Source: Micavibrio sp. UBA6147 (GTDB lineage Bacteria; Pseudomonadota; Alphaproteobacteria; Micavibrionales; UBA1664). From it: 64,000 nucleotides of DNA. The notes beneath the pieces are model-generated. The model saw only the letters and a program-made list of their open reading frames with translations. It did no database searches and was not told where the DNA came from. This document shows positions 1-7,048 of the stretch, piece by piece. Location: the NCBI GenBank assembly GCA_002423185.1, contig DIUX01000005.1, forward strand, positions 1-64,000, written 5' to 3'. Positions within the stretch are counted from its first letter, which is position 1. Each line of letters opens with the position of its first letter. A program made the position numbers and the translations under genes.

Positions 1-899
1 TCCAAATCAAAAACCAACGGGTCGCGCGTGTTGCGACTATTCCCCCATTGGGTGATGAGCTCCTGAAGATGCTCCGGCACGGCGTCGGGAGAGAGGTTTG
101 CAATGAGGGCATTCTTAATAGCTTGGTTGAGATCAGAGGAGACAAAAGCCCCACCCATGAGGTAACTAGAATAATCATCAACCCACTGCGGAAGAGTATC
201 TCCCGCCTCCAACCCAACAAGCTTGCCAATGGCGCCGACACCATTGGCAGCAGTCTGAGCATCAGAGCTGTATACAACAAAATCCCAGCTTATGTTCTCA
301 TAAGAATAATCGGCGTTGGTGCCGTTTACAGGATCGGAAAACGTCACGACGTTGCTTTCTACGTCTTGCTGATTCTGGAAATCAATAGAAACGTTTTCCA
401 TCTCCCCTCTGTTCTGATAAAACCCTCGTGGCTCCTTTCCCCAATACTTGACGCGCAACAAATCAATCGTATTAACCACAATTTCTTCATGACTATCGCC
501 GTAATTACGGTTTTCTGATGCTTGTAGCGCGTGTAAAAGCTCGTGCGCTAAAATCTCTTCTAGGGATACCCTTTCTTGTACTATGCTCTGATTGGCACTA
601 ATATACGAGTAGTACATTTTTGTTAGCTGGTTGCTGTCGACCCAAATTTCGTCAATTGGACTTGGACCTGACCGAAACACTGCTCCGCCAGTATAAGATA
701 TTGGCTTGATAATAATTTGCACACCGCTGAATATGGTGTCCTCGTATCTCCTATTTATTTCATCTATAACGATCTTCATTTCTGGTAGTTCGTAAAGATT
801 ATTTAGCGCGTGCTCTAACTTAGAAAGCATATAAGGGTTTTCTGTACCCGCGCTTGTATACGGCTCATAGTTATAACTAAGTCCGGTATTGTTTGGCAT
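1..899 (-). CDS. Putative secreted effector with HELLH metallopeptidase domain (partial, runs off left edge)
   Basis: Translation of the minus strand from the ATG at 899 gives about 299 codons with no stop before the window edge, so the C-terminus is missing. The start is supported by an AGGGGGATCGC ribosome site. Residues 1-55 form a leader shared with three truncated copies nearby (1998-2123, 2562-2729, 3190-3267). HELLH at residues 119-123 is a zinc-protease HExxH motif, followed by EE at 138-139 and a segment (VVNTIDLLRVKYW) that recalls the NleD-like M91 effector family, though I could not run a profile search. No signal peptide is visible, which fits an effector exported by a contact-dependent machine. 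It lies 9 bp after a small membrane protein that could be its immunity partner. The fold assignment is inference; the open frame and motif are seen. Confidence 0.6.
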   Translation of the reverse strand, partial: MPNNTGLSYNYEPYTSAGTENPYMLSKLEHALNNLYELPEMKIVIDEINRRYEDTIFSGVQIIIKPISYTGGAVFRSGPSPIDEIWVDSNQLTKMYYSYISANQSIVQERVSLEEILAHELLHALQASENRNYGDSHEEIVVNTIDLLRVKYWGKEPRGFYQNRGEMENVSIDFQNQQDVESNVVTFSDPVNGTNADYSYENISWDFVVYSSDAQTAANGVGAIGKLVGLEAGDTLPQWVDDYSSYLMGGAFVSSDLNQAIKNALIANLSPDAVPEHLQELITQWGNSRNTRDPLVFDL

Positions 900-908
900 G
901 CGATCCCC

Positions 909-1268
909 CTAATGGCTGTTGTATCGAGTTGATATACGCGCCTCATAGTAAATGAAGCAGAATAAATATATAAGAAGAATTACAAAGAAATACATGAGAT
1001 TATATTTATTTTTATTTCTGCTATTAATGAAAAATGACACAGAGCATGAGATAACCATGTATAGATAAACAACCGGATTGAGGATTAGATAGAGCAATGA
1101 TAAGTACCAAGCCACAGCACAGTGAATAAAAGTTCCAAATGCAGTGTGGGTTATGATTCCACAGTGGAAGAAGCCAAAGTATGACGCTATTGGGACGCAC
1201 GCTAAGAAGTACATCGCAATATACCAAAACAACATTTTTATAAAGCCAATGCTTCGGCATTGATGCAC
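909..1268 (-). CDS. Small hydrophobic membrane protein, candidate immunity protein
   Basis: This 119-residue, AT-rich protein has three to four hydrophobic segments (about 10-35, 45-75 and 88-107) and no recognised family. It ends 9 bp before the start of the HELLH metallopeptidase gene, the same close upstream position held by membrane or secreted proteins before every effector-like fragment in this cluster. An immunity role is inferred from position only. The exact start is uncertain, since an internal Met at residue 12 is also possible. An overlapping frame (1024-1317) was judged a shadow because this frame has the more regular membrane-protein composition. Confidence 0.5.
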   Translation of the reverse strand: MHQCRSIGFIKMLFWYIAMYFLACVPIASYFGFFHCGIITHTAFGTFIHCAVAWYLSLLYLILNPVVYLYMVISCSVSFFINSRNKNKYNLMYFFVILLIYLFCFIYYEARISTRYNSH

Positions 1269-1324
1269 CGATAGAGCACTTTTTATTGTGTGGCAAATCT
1301 GAAAAACCCGCTTTCATTTCCAGA

Positions 1325-1366
1325 ATTAGCTAATATCCTTATTTAGAGAGAACGAGAACGAATTCT
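1325..1366 (-). repeat. Remnant of the 3' end of an immunity gene plus ribosome site, copy of 2122-2163
   Basis: These 42 bases match 2122-2163 with two mismatches. In the intact copy they encode the last codons and stop of the 121-residue membrane protein and the ribosome site of the following leader gene. Here the matching frame reads EFVLVLSK-stop with no gene body attached. It is debris of a duplicated module. Confidence 0.75.
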
Positions 1367-1385
1367 ATATAAAGATAAATATGCC

Positions 1386-1409
1386 AATCGTTTCTTATAT
1401 CTTCTTCAG
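1386..1409. repeat. 24-bp exact direct repeat, first copy
   Basis: The 24 bases beginning AATCGTTTCTTATATC recur exactly at 3287-3310. Here they cover the stop-codon region of the 160-residue membrane protein; at the other site they encode the end of the lysozyme fragment in a different reading frame. A shared sequence read in two frames points to a recombination junction rather than conserved protein sequence. Confidence 0.8.
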
Positions 1410-1877
1410 TAACCACGAAATAGCATTGTAAAAACCGCCAGTTGAGCTGTGCACATGCTGAAGGATAAAATATCCCAATGTCTTAACAAAATATGTGGAC
1501 GCAAAAAAGATACAGAACTGTTTAAATCTGTTGATCTTCTGCTCGGTTATCGTAAAGACAAAACTCAGTATGGCGGTCAGCGTAACGAGTGAATATATCA
1601 ATATCGCGTATTCCGCCTGATATTTTATAAAAACATTGTACAAGGTGTATAAACCTCTGACTGGAATAGACAGAAGTAACCCGATATTATCCGCTTCGCT
1701 TCTACTGCTTGACTGCAATAAAGGTACAATATAGTTGATGAAATCGTAGATGACCATCACAAGATAGTATGAAGTCAATACGAAGAAAGCCCCCCATAAA
1801 AGATTCTCTTTGTATGCCCGCAAGAATTTCTTATCTTTCAGCATTTCTAGATATCGCATAAGCAAAGCCTCTCTCAC
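1395..1877 (-). CDS. Polytopic membrane protein of unknown function, candidate immunity protein
   Basis: The protein has 160 residues with hydrophobic stretches at about 25-50, 65-85, 90-112 and 120-140. It is AT-rich like its neighbours and belongs to no family I recognise. It sits between a leader remnant (1998-2123) and the membrane protein next to the metallopeptidase. Its last codons overlap the 24-bp repeat shared with the lysozyme remnant, so the present C-terminus may have been created by recombination. The start could be Met1 or Met7. Confidence 0.5.
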   Translation of the reverse strand: MREALLMRYLEMLKDKKFLRAYKENLLWGAFFVLTSYYLVMVIYDFINYIVPLLQSSSRSEADNIGLLLSIPVRGLYTLYNVFIKYQAEYAILIYSLVTLTAILSFVFTITEQKINRFKQFCIFFASTYFVKTLGYFILQHVHSSTGGFYNAISWLLKKI

Positions 1878-1980
1878 TTTAAAACCGATAATCTTGCAGG
1901 CAGCAGCACGCTATGCATTCAAACTTCACCTACATCTAGCCCGCTAGTGCTCAGCATGTAAATCCTAAAGCCAGAAATGT

Positions 1981-2007
1981 CCACAATGCATACGATATTA
2001 TGCAGCC
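1981..2007. repeat. Palindromic short repeat, copy 1
   Basis: The sequence CCACAATGCATAC followed by a short spacer and TATGCAG can form a GCATA/TATGC hairpin. Related copies lie at 3153-3179 and 8660-8686. The stop codon of the truncated leader gene at 1998-2123 falls inside this element, so the effector gene appears to have been cut exactly here. A weaker inverted match is present near 1903-1922. Confidence 0.6.
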
Positions 2008-2123
2008 GTCAAAGTTTTTACAGCGCATCGGGCGTTTTCAACCAGAGCCAGCATAGCAGAGTTTTCTGTTTCACCATCAACTCCTGCATCATAACCATAA
2101 ATAAGCCCAGTTGTGTTCGTCAT
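1998..2123 (-). pseudogene. Truncated effector leader, copy 2
   Basis: A 41-codon frame starts MTNTTGLIYGYDAG and continues with GETENSAML, matching the leader of the metallopeptidase effector (MPNNTGLSYNYEPY, GTENPYML). It has a good ribosome site (AAGGATATTAGCTA before ATG) 12 bp after a membrane-protein gene. Homology stops after about 30 residues and the frame runs into the palindromic repeat. It is most simply a decayed effector gene that kept only its start. Confidence 0.6.
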
Positions 2124-2163
2124 TAGCTAATATCCTTATTTAGAGGGAACGAAAACGAATTCT
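2122..2163 (-). repeat. Module-end repeat, intact copy of 1325-1366
   Basis: The segment encodes the C-terminal EFVFVPSK-stop of the 121-residue membrane protein and the ribosome site that serves the next leader. It differs from 1325-1366 by two bases over 42. The two copies are 797 bp apart. Confidence 0.75.
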
Positions 2164-2501
2164 GCGTATAAATATATGGATAAAACCGCAATCGGCAGCA
2201 TTGTTCTTATTGCGATATAATTACGCTTCCATGTGAACGCGCATGTCGCGACAGAAGACAGCAAGAGAACAAGGGCTGTCTTAAAGCTGAATGTGCCTAA
2301 TATTCCTAAAATGCTTAAGCCCGCATAATCCAATATGAGGTCTCCTGTAGCCATCCGCTTTTCTATAGGTATCATTGCCATGTATTCGAGATATTTGAAT
2401 ACAAAAAAAACGTTTAAGCAGATTAAATACGCCGCAAAATTATAGAGTATAGCCATCGAAAGCTTCTTCCCTATTTCTTTTCTTTTTTCTGCAGATAGCA
2501 T
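2136..2501 (-). CDS. Small membrane protein, candidate immunity protein
   Basis: This 121-residue protein has hydrophobic segments at about 17-40, 57-85 and 98-115 and a charged N-terminus (SAEKRKEIGKK). No family is recognised. It is followed after 12 bp by truncated leader copy 2, the same immunity-then-effector order seen across the cluster. The remnant at 1325-1366 shows that a close paralogue once existed nearby, which suggests module duplication. Confidence 0.5.
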   Translation of the reverse strand: MLSAEKRKEIGKKLSMAILYNFAAYLICLNVFFVFKYLEYMAMIPIEKRMATGDLILDYAGLSILGILGTFSFKTALVLLLSSVATCAFTWKRNYIAIRTMLPIAVLSIYLYAEFVFVPSK

Positions 2502-2561
2502 GATTTTGCTTTCTATGGCACAAGCGATTTTTTGTTTGTAATTACAGCGCGTTGTTCTTTC

Positions 2562-2729
2562 TTAGCGAAACTTATTCGCGTATCTTCTTTTTATTTCATC
2601 AATGATAATTTTCATTTCCGGAAGTTGATAGAGCCTGTCAATGGCCTCATGAACAAGTGTCATTGTATACGGATTTGTATCCTGCGCTAAAGGTACGTAA
2701 TCAACTGGAATGCCTGCTGTGTTCGTCAT
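2562..2729 (-). pseudogene. Truncated effector leader, copy 3
   Basis: A 55-codon frame begins MTNTAGIPVDYVPL and contains LYQLPEMKIIIDEIKRRY. The metallopeptidase effector has LYELPEMKIVIDEINRRY at the same position, so the whole leader is conserved before a stop replaces the toxin part. A GAGGTG ribosome site precedes the ATG. It starts 29 bp after a 102-residue membrane protein. The near identity of the leader helix across copies suggests it carries a common function such as export targeting. Confidence 0.7.
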
Positions 2730-2758
2730 GTCACACCTCTATGTTTTACGGTAAAAAA

Positions 2759-3067
2759 TTAAAAAAAACGTACGAAAATACACAGCGTTAGAAAGATGAG
2801 CGGGAAGAATAAGAGTATCCTGGAGTAAAATTTTCTTATTTTTTCATATTTATTGAGAGCATACGCACAAAATACAGTGTATAAAGCGTATAGAGGGTAC
2901 AGATAATATGCCAAGAACTCTTTCAACATCCCAAAAAATGTCAGGTACGCTAGGAACAGCATTTGCTCCATTTCATTCGTATATGCCCCGTAAATTACTA
3001 CCGATATTAAATAGGCGCATACCGACAAAATCGTGCAAAAGATAAGCTCTTTAAGAAATATTTTCAT
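2759..3067 (-). CDS. Small membrane protein, candidate immunity protein
   Basis: The 102-residue product has hydrophobic stretches at about 5-28, 37-52, 55-70 and 83-100 and few charged residues. I recognise no family. It lies directly upstream of leader copy 3. Composition is strongly AT-rich compared with the core genome. The proposed immunity role rests only on its position. Confidence 0.5.
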   Translation of the reverse strand: MKIFLKELIFCTILSVCAYLISVVIYGAYTNEMEQMLFLAYLTFFGMLKEFLAYYLYPLYALYTVFCAYALNKYEKIRKFYSRILLFFPLIFLTLCIFVRFF

Positions 3068-3152
3068 GGCTGAATTTTCAATTCAAAAATATAAATTTCA
3101 TTTACTACTAATCTAATTCCACTTCGCAACCAAAGCATTATTATCAAATTAT

Positions 3153-3179
3153 CCACAATGCATACAGTGCTATGCAGTC
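3153..3179. repeat. Palindromic short repeat, copy 2
   Basis: CCACAATGCATACAGTGC followed by TATGCAGTC forms a GCATA-CAGTGC-TATGC hairpin. It sits just past the stop of leader fragment copy 4, as copy 1 does for copy 2. It is most similar to the element at 8660-8686. Confidence 0.65.
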
Positions 3180-3189
3180 ATCGGTGCGC

Positions 3190-3267
3190 TCACTGCAAGA
3201 TTCTCCCTAGCCTTAGGCCAGTCGTTGAATTTCTATATTCAACACCTATTGAAGTATTATTGCTCAT
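3190..3267 (-). pseudogene. Truncated effector leader, copy 4
   Basis: A 25-codon frame reads MSNNTSIGVEYRNST at its start. It resembles the first 15 residues of the other leaders, especially MPNNTGLSYNYEPY. It ends within 11 bp of the palindromic repeat. No strong ribosome site is close. Because the match is short this copy is less certain than the others. Confidence 0.4.
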
Positions 3268-3284
3268 GGGAGCGCTTCTTTATC

Positions 3285-3542
3285 CTAATCGTTTCTTATA
3301 TCTTCTTCAGAAAGCAGAGCAAAACCAACACCGATTGTTGGGATGCTCATGTCATCGGTATAAAACAGCGTGTCATACCCTTCAAAAGTTACGCCCGGTT
3401 CAAAAGGTAACTCTATTTCTCCGCGCATAAGATCATAGAGAAAATCTCCAAAATCTTCATATGAAGCGTTTTGATTACTTCCGTTATTCGTATATTCACT
3501 AGAACTCGTAAAATCAATAATATGTGTTGCTACAATCGTCAT
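3285..3542 (-). pseudogene. Fragment of a GH24-type lysozyme (muramidase) effector
   Basis: The 85-residue frame has an ATG start with a GAGTGGGA ribosome site; the GTG four codons upstream overlaps that site. Residues 54-73 show the phage-lysozyme (GH24) catalytic signature: E54-G, then Y61, D63, T69-I-G-V-G, with the Glu-to-Asp-to-Thr spacing of the family. A complete GH24 domain needs roughly 80-100 more residues after this motif, so the gene is truncated at the 24-bp repeat shared with 1386-1409. Residues 1-50 are an unknown N-terminal extension rich in Ser and Asn. It starts 21 bp after a secreted 264-residue protein. A peptidoglycan target is inferred from the family. Confidence 0.6.
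3287..3310. repeat. 24-bp exact direct repeat, second copy
   Basis: This is identical to 1386-1409 and covers the last seven codons of the lysozyme fragment. It marks the point where its coding sequence was joined to foreign sequence. Confidence 0.8.
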
Positions 3543-3563
3543 CAATATTCCCACTCAGTTAAG

Positions 3564-4358
3564 CTAATCAATATCGCCATATACTCCGTGATAATGATAC
3601 ATAATCATATCATCAACACGATCAAATTTAAGAATATATACAATCAAATCAAATCGATCCGGATTTATGCCTGTATCAACAAGAAAATAAAAATAATAAT
3701 TATTACTATTTTTCAAAAGCCCGCTATATGTATTATACTTGCAAGCAGTTTCTCCAGAGCATACCGCAAGTGGAACATTTTCTAAAGGAGAACAGCTATA
3801 TTCTTTGATGGGGAGCTTAACGACAGCGAGGCCATGCGATCGGTACTGCTTTATAATATCTTTATCGGGAAATTTGTTTGTTTGGGATAGGGGGACGTTA
3901 TTCAATTTTTCAATTACATAGTACCCCCCGTCTTCAATCTCGTAAACAACAAATGGCCCATAATAAGGGCCATAAAAATTTGTAGTCCCATTCCACAGGA
4001 CGTGGCTTGTCTCTCTGCTATTGTAGCTTTTTGAACATTTTTTTAAGTTTTGCGCGGCTTCATCGTCATGATTTTGTATAGCATGCGCAAAATTGATGAC
4101 TTTGAATCCCTCTCCCGCGATAAATTTTTCCAAGAAAGCTTTCTTTTCCTGAACACTTATGCCCCCATCAGGGTAATAAAGGGTAGGAGAGCTGCGCAAC
4201 ACGTCACGTATACGATCGTAATTGCCTTGTGCCGTGAGCCTTGTGACGGGATGTTTAAGAACCTCTACATCCTGAGCATGACAAATTGGCGCAAAAGCAG
4301 CCAAAAATACAAATATTAGAAGGATAAGCTTCAAATGAGGCCGCTTCGTATTTGCCAT
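3564..4358 (-). CDS. Secreted protein of unknown function, candidate periplasmic immunity protein
   Basis: The 264-residue product has a clear signal peptide: basic start (KRPHLK), hydrophobic core at about 10-24, and cleavage near CHA-QD (residues 26-29). The mature part contains five cysteines and many Tyr and Asn residues. No family is recognised. It precedes the lysozyme fragment by 21 bp. A periplasmic location is what an inhibitor of a lysozyme effector would need, but this is positional inference. Its start overlaps the end of the upstream gene by 28 bp, suggesting one transcript. Confidence 0.55.
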   Translation of the reverse strand: MANTKRPHLKLILLIFVFLAAFAPICHAQDVEVLKHPVTRLTAQGNYDRIRDVLRSSPTLYYPDGGISVQEKKAFLEKFIAGEGFKVINFAHAIQNHDDEAAQNLKKCSKSYNSRETSHVLWNGTTNFYGPYYGPFVVYEIEDGGYYVIEKLNNVPLSQTNKFPDKDIIKQYRSHGLAVVKLPIKEYSCSPLENVPLAVCSGETACKYNTYSGLLKNSNNYYFYFLVDTGINPDRFDLIVYILKFDRVDDMIMYHYHGVYGDID

Positions 4359-4840
4359 TGTTTATTCTCCTTCCAAAATTCACGATTCTTTTTTATGTGC
4401 ACGTCGTACTCTTTTTCAGTAATGCTTATCCCGATTTTATCAAGCCCTTTAAAATCACAAGCATCCACAGACGACATAAACCAATAATATTTTTCCGTCT
4501 TATTGGTTCTGTGGCTATCTTTGTCAAGCGGGTGTACGCATTCAACGCCATATATTCTACGGCCAAAGATAAGATTTATGTTATATCCCCAGTTATTTTG
4601 AGTGAAGGGGATACTATTTACTTTACAAAACTCTGGGTATTTGGCCGCGTATTTATCCACCACATATGTTATTTTTTCTTCTAGGCTTAATTTGTTGGCC
4701 TTATCTTCGAATAAGGCACGATCCACAATTTCCTGCTTACTAAGCCAGCGCATCTCGCGATAGCACAAGCCGCTGTCCATAATGACCATATGGATACACA
4801 GCAAAAGCAAGATGACTACAAAAGCACCTTTTAAATTCAT
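4331..4840 (-). CDS. Hypothetical membrane-anchored protein
   Basis: The 169-residue product has an N-terminal hydrophobic helix (about 5-23) followed by a polar domain with four cysteines (C26, C72, C100 and C128, approximate). It could be anchored or secreted. No family is recognised. Its 3' end overlaps the next gene by 28 bp, so the two are probably translated together. The AT-rich composition matches the surrounding cluster. Confidence 0.5.
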   Translation of the reverse strand: MNLKGAFVVILLLLCIHMVIMDSGLCYREMRWLSKQEIVDRALFEDKANKLSLEEKITYVVDKYAAKYPEFCKVNSIPFTQNNWGYNINLIFGRRIYGVECVHPLDKDSHRTNKTEKYYWFMSSVDACDFKGLDKIGISITEKEYDVHIKKNREFWKENKQWQIRSGLI

Positions 4841-4851
4841 ATCCGTACACT

Positions 4852-5055
4852 TTATAATTTTATGGGCAAAAAACCCACAATGCCAACTAGGTCACTTTCA
4901 GAAATATATGCAGAACCACTTCCATCATTCGAAATCATTGAAAATAATAGCTCATAGGCTCTAGCAAATCTTCCTTCAGAAGCCGTAGACATCTCCGCAT
5001 CGTCAAAAGCTATTTGTAGTAATGCACGCTGATTAGGCCCCAATGAATAAGACAT
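4852..5055 (-). CDS. Short protein, possible truncated effector N-terminus
   Basis: The 67-residue product starts MSYSLGPNQRALLQIAFDD and has no signal peptide or membrane segment. Its ATG overlaps the stop of the upstream secreted-protein gene by one base (TAATG), a tight translational coupling. It may be another decayed effector start, because it occupies the effector position in the module. It does not carry the leader seen in the other four copies. Function unknown. Confidence 0.45.
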   Translation of the reverse strand: MSYSLGPNQRALLQIAFDDAEMSTASEGRFARAYELLFSMISNDGSGSAYISESDLVGIVGFLPIKL

Positions 5056-5825
5056 TATTTCGCTCCCTCCCTTGAATAAACGATATGGTCATTAAGCTTT
5101 TGAAATAGAATAGGATATACTGTCAGCCATGTGTCAATTGAATCTACCCTCGGCAAGTTTTCCGGAAATTCGTTGACCCGAATGCGCACATTGATGTCGG
5201 GCGTCCAATCAAAAGAAACTCCGCACTTGAGCGGATTAGTTTTCCTTCCACATAAATAAAGAACTAAAGGATCTCCATTTGGATCCGCCAAAATATCAGT
5301 ATTCGATATATAGTGTGCTGAATTATATTTCTCACTGGTGATAAATTTATAAAAGCTACCATGAACCGGCAGGTCTTTTATATCCATCCCCTTAGACTTC
5401 AAATCTTCTCTAATTCGAGAGAGCCAAGAAGGAAGGTGGCCTTGGATTTTATTGTTTTTAATAATATATTGAATTGTATAAGGACGATCATGTTCAAGAA
5501 TGTCTATTTCTTCTAAAAACGACATCTCATCAACTTCTATCGGTCTTTCAATCGAACTCTTATTTTCTTTTGGAATAAGAGTTCTACCTCTAAACAACCC
5601 ATATACTTTTAAGTAAGAAAATCGAAGCGTCAATTCTCCAATCTTAACATATACATCCGGATTGTACTGATCTTCCTGAGGCTGTTTGCGTTTAATATCT
5701 ATGCCTTGCGAGGATAAAGGAGAGGGGCATAAAAAGGTAAGCGTAAACATAGTGATCATAAACACTAAGCTCGCCAATCTCGACACGCATCTTGGCTTAT
5801 AATTTTTGCGCTTAGACGATTCCAT
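5055..5825 (-). CDS. Secreted or membrane-anchored protein of unknown function
   Basis: The 256-residue product has a basic N-terminus (KRKNYKPR) and a hydrophobic segment at about 17-36, followed by a polar domain. The C-terminal half has LYLCGRKTNPLKCGVSFDW, with a Cys pair that could form a disulfide. I recognise no family. It is the first gene of the run reading toward 3564 and is translationally coupled to the 67-residue gene. By position it is a candidate immunity protein. The 261 bp upstream hold no gene that I can see and probably contain the promoter. Confidence 0.5.
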   Translation of the reverse strand: MESSKRKNYKPRCVSRLASLVFMITMFTLTFLCPSPLSSQGIDIKRKQPQEDQYNPDVYVKIGELTLRFSYLKVYGLFRGRTLIPKENKSSIERPIEVDEMSFLEEIDILEHDRPYTIQYIIKNNKIQGHLPSWLSRIREDLKSKGMDIKDLPVHGSFYKFITSEKYNSAHYISNTDILADPNGDPLVLYLCGRKTNPLKCGVSFDWTPDINVRIRVNEFPENLPRVDSIDTWLTVYPILFQKLNDHIVYSREGAK

Positions 5826-6086
5826 AATTCACACCCCATTCACTATGCAAAGATAATATTTTGACTATTGGCAGTTTATGTAGACAAGCACTATTTCACC
5901 CAAACTCCACTTAAAAAAACATAGTTACTTTTTCGACATAAGACAACCGACCAATCAATCATTCTACCGCAGGTAGTTTACACACCACTGCACACCAATC
6001 AAGACATATTGTGTGATTACTTTTCATAGAGCCTAAAGTATTTTGGGCGGAGAAAAAATACTGTTTTTTATAAAGAAAAAACCAAA

Positions 6087-7013
6087 TCAAGCAGAGCAAC
6101 TATACCCAACGCCACTGCTGCCAAAAACACCCAAATCTGTCATCACCGCGCCGGAGATATCCGCTTCGGTTACGATATCCTCGACGGCCTTCACCATATC
6201 CAGCAAATCTTCATTCAGGCTCATGGCGATATGCAGATCGGGTAAATCCCCGTAGCCCCGCGCCGTGGGCAGCCCCAGCGAATGCCCGACCTCATGCATC
6301 AAAGTCATAAATTCAAACGTACCGTCAGATGTGTCCGTCCAGCCGTTGTTACCGGCCCCTTGACGAAGCCAGATATCGCCATGACGAGCCTCTCCGACGA
6401 ATTCGACTTCTAAATCCGCAAGTGCCGCCGCCACGTTAGCGGGCTCAGTAAGGGGGCCATATTCTGTCAGAGTGATAAAATCATTAACATGTGGTTTGTT
6501 TAGCCGGTTAATAAGCTGCTCCTGTGTCACGTCCGGCTCCTCCGCAGAACCATATTGCCATGTTATTGCCGTTGCCATAGGGCCACTGCCGTCACCAAAG
6601 AGCGGGCTTGTACTCGAATTCATTCCAATGGCGATATCCGCCACAGGGTTCTCCCCTTCTTGCGGCACATAACTGGAATCTCTTTTATTGAAATTGATAT
6701 TCGCAACATCACTGTAATAGACGCTGTAAGGGTCAACAGTCGACGGAGTTAGAAATCGGTCGAAACCGGAGGTGACGGCGGTCATAACGGTAGACAGTTC
6801 TCCATCAGTCAAGTCTACAATATTTGCGGGCTCTGTATGGGTGGGATCTAAATCACTAGATGTTACATCGTAATACGCAAAACTTGAAAAATCTGACGCT
6901 TCTAATATAAATCTATAACTTGCCTCCCAAACAACACCCGTTTGCGAAATTCTTTTATCATTCGGCAGATTCGTTAAATTATGCGTATTCTGCAAATATG
7001 TATAATTTATCAT
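6087..7013 (-). CDS. Serralysin-like metzincin with degenerate zinc motif
   Basis: The product has 308 residues. The N-terminal half resembles M10 serralysin-type proteases: a VWEASYRF strand, then a helix before VANINF and ADIAIG. HEVGHSLGLPT at residues 240-250 is the metzincin helix, but the third ligand position of HExxHxxGxxH is Thr250, not His or Asp. IAMS at 262-265 may be the Met-turn. No RTX repeats follow; the chain ends SGVGYSCSA, so it is shorter than secreted serralysins. No signal peptide is seen. It lies 35 bp after two paralogous membrane-anchored proteins. It could be inactive, use another ligand (for example His261), or be a decayed effector. Confidence 0.6.
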   Translation of the reverse strand: MINYTYLQNTHNLTNLPNDKRISQTGVVWEASYRFILEASDFSSFAYYDVTSSDLDPTHTEPANIVDLTDGELSTVMTAVTSGFDRFLTPSTVDPYSVYYSDVANINFNKRDSSYVPQEGENPVADIAIGMNSSTSPLFGDGSGPMATAITWQYGSAEEPDVTQEQLINRLNKPHVNDFITLTEYGPLTEPANVAAALADLEVEFVGEARHGDIWLRQGAGNNGWTDTSDGTFEFMTLMHEVGHSLGLPTARGYGDLPDLHIAMSLNEDLLDMVKAVEDIVTEADISGAVMTDLGVFGSSGVGYSCSA

Positions 7014-7048
7014 TTTTAAAAACTCCTATTATCGATGTTTTTGTCAGC

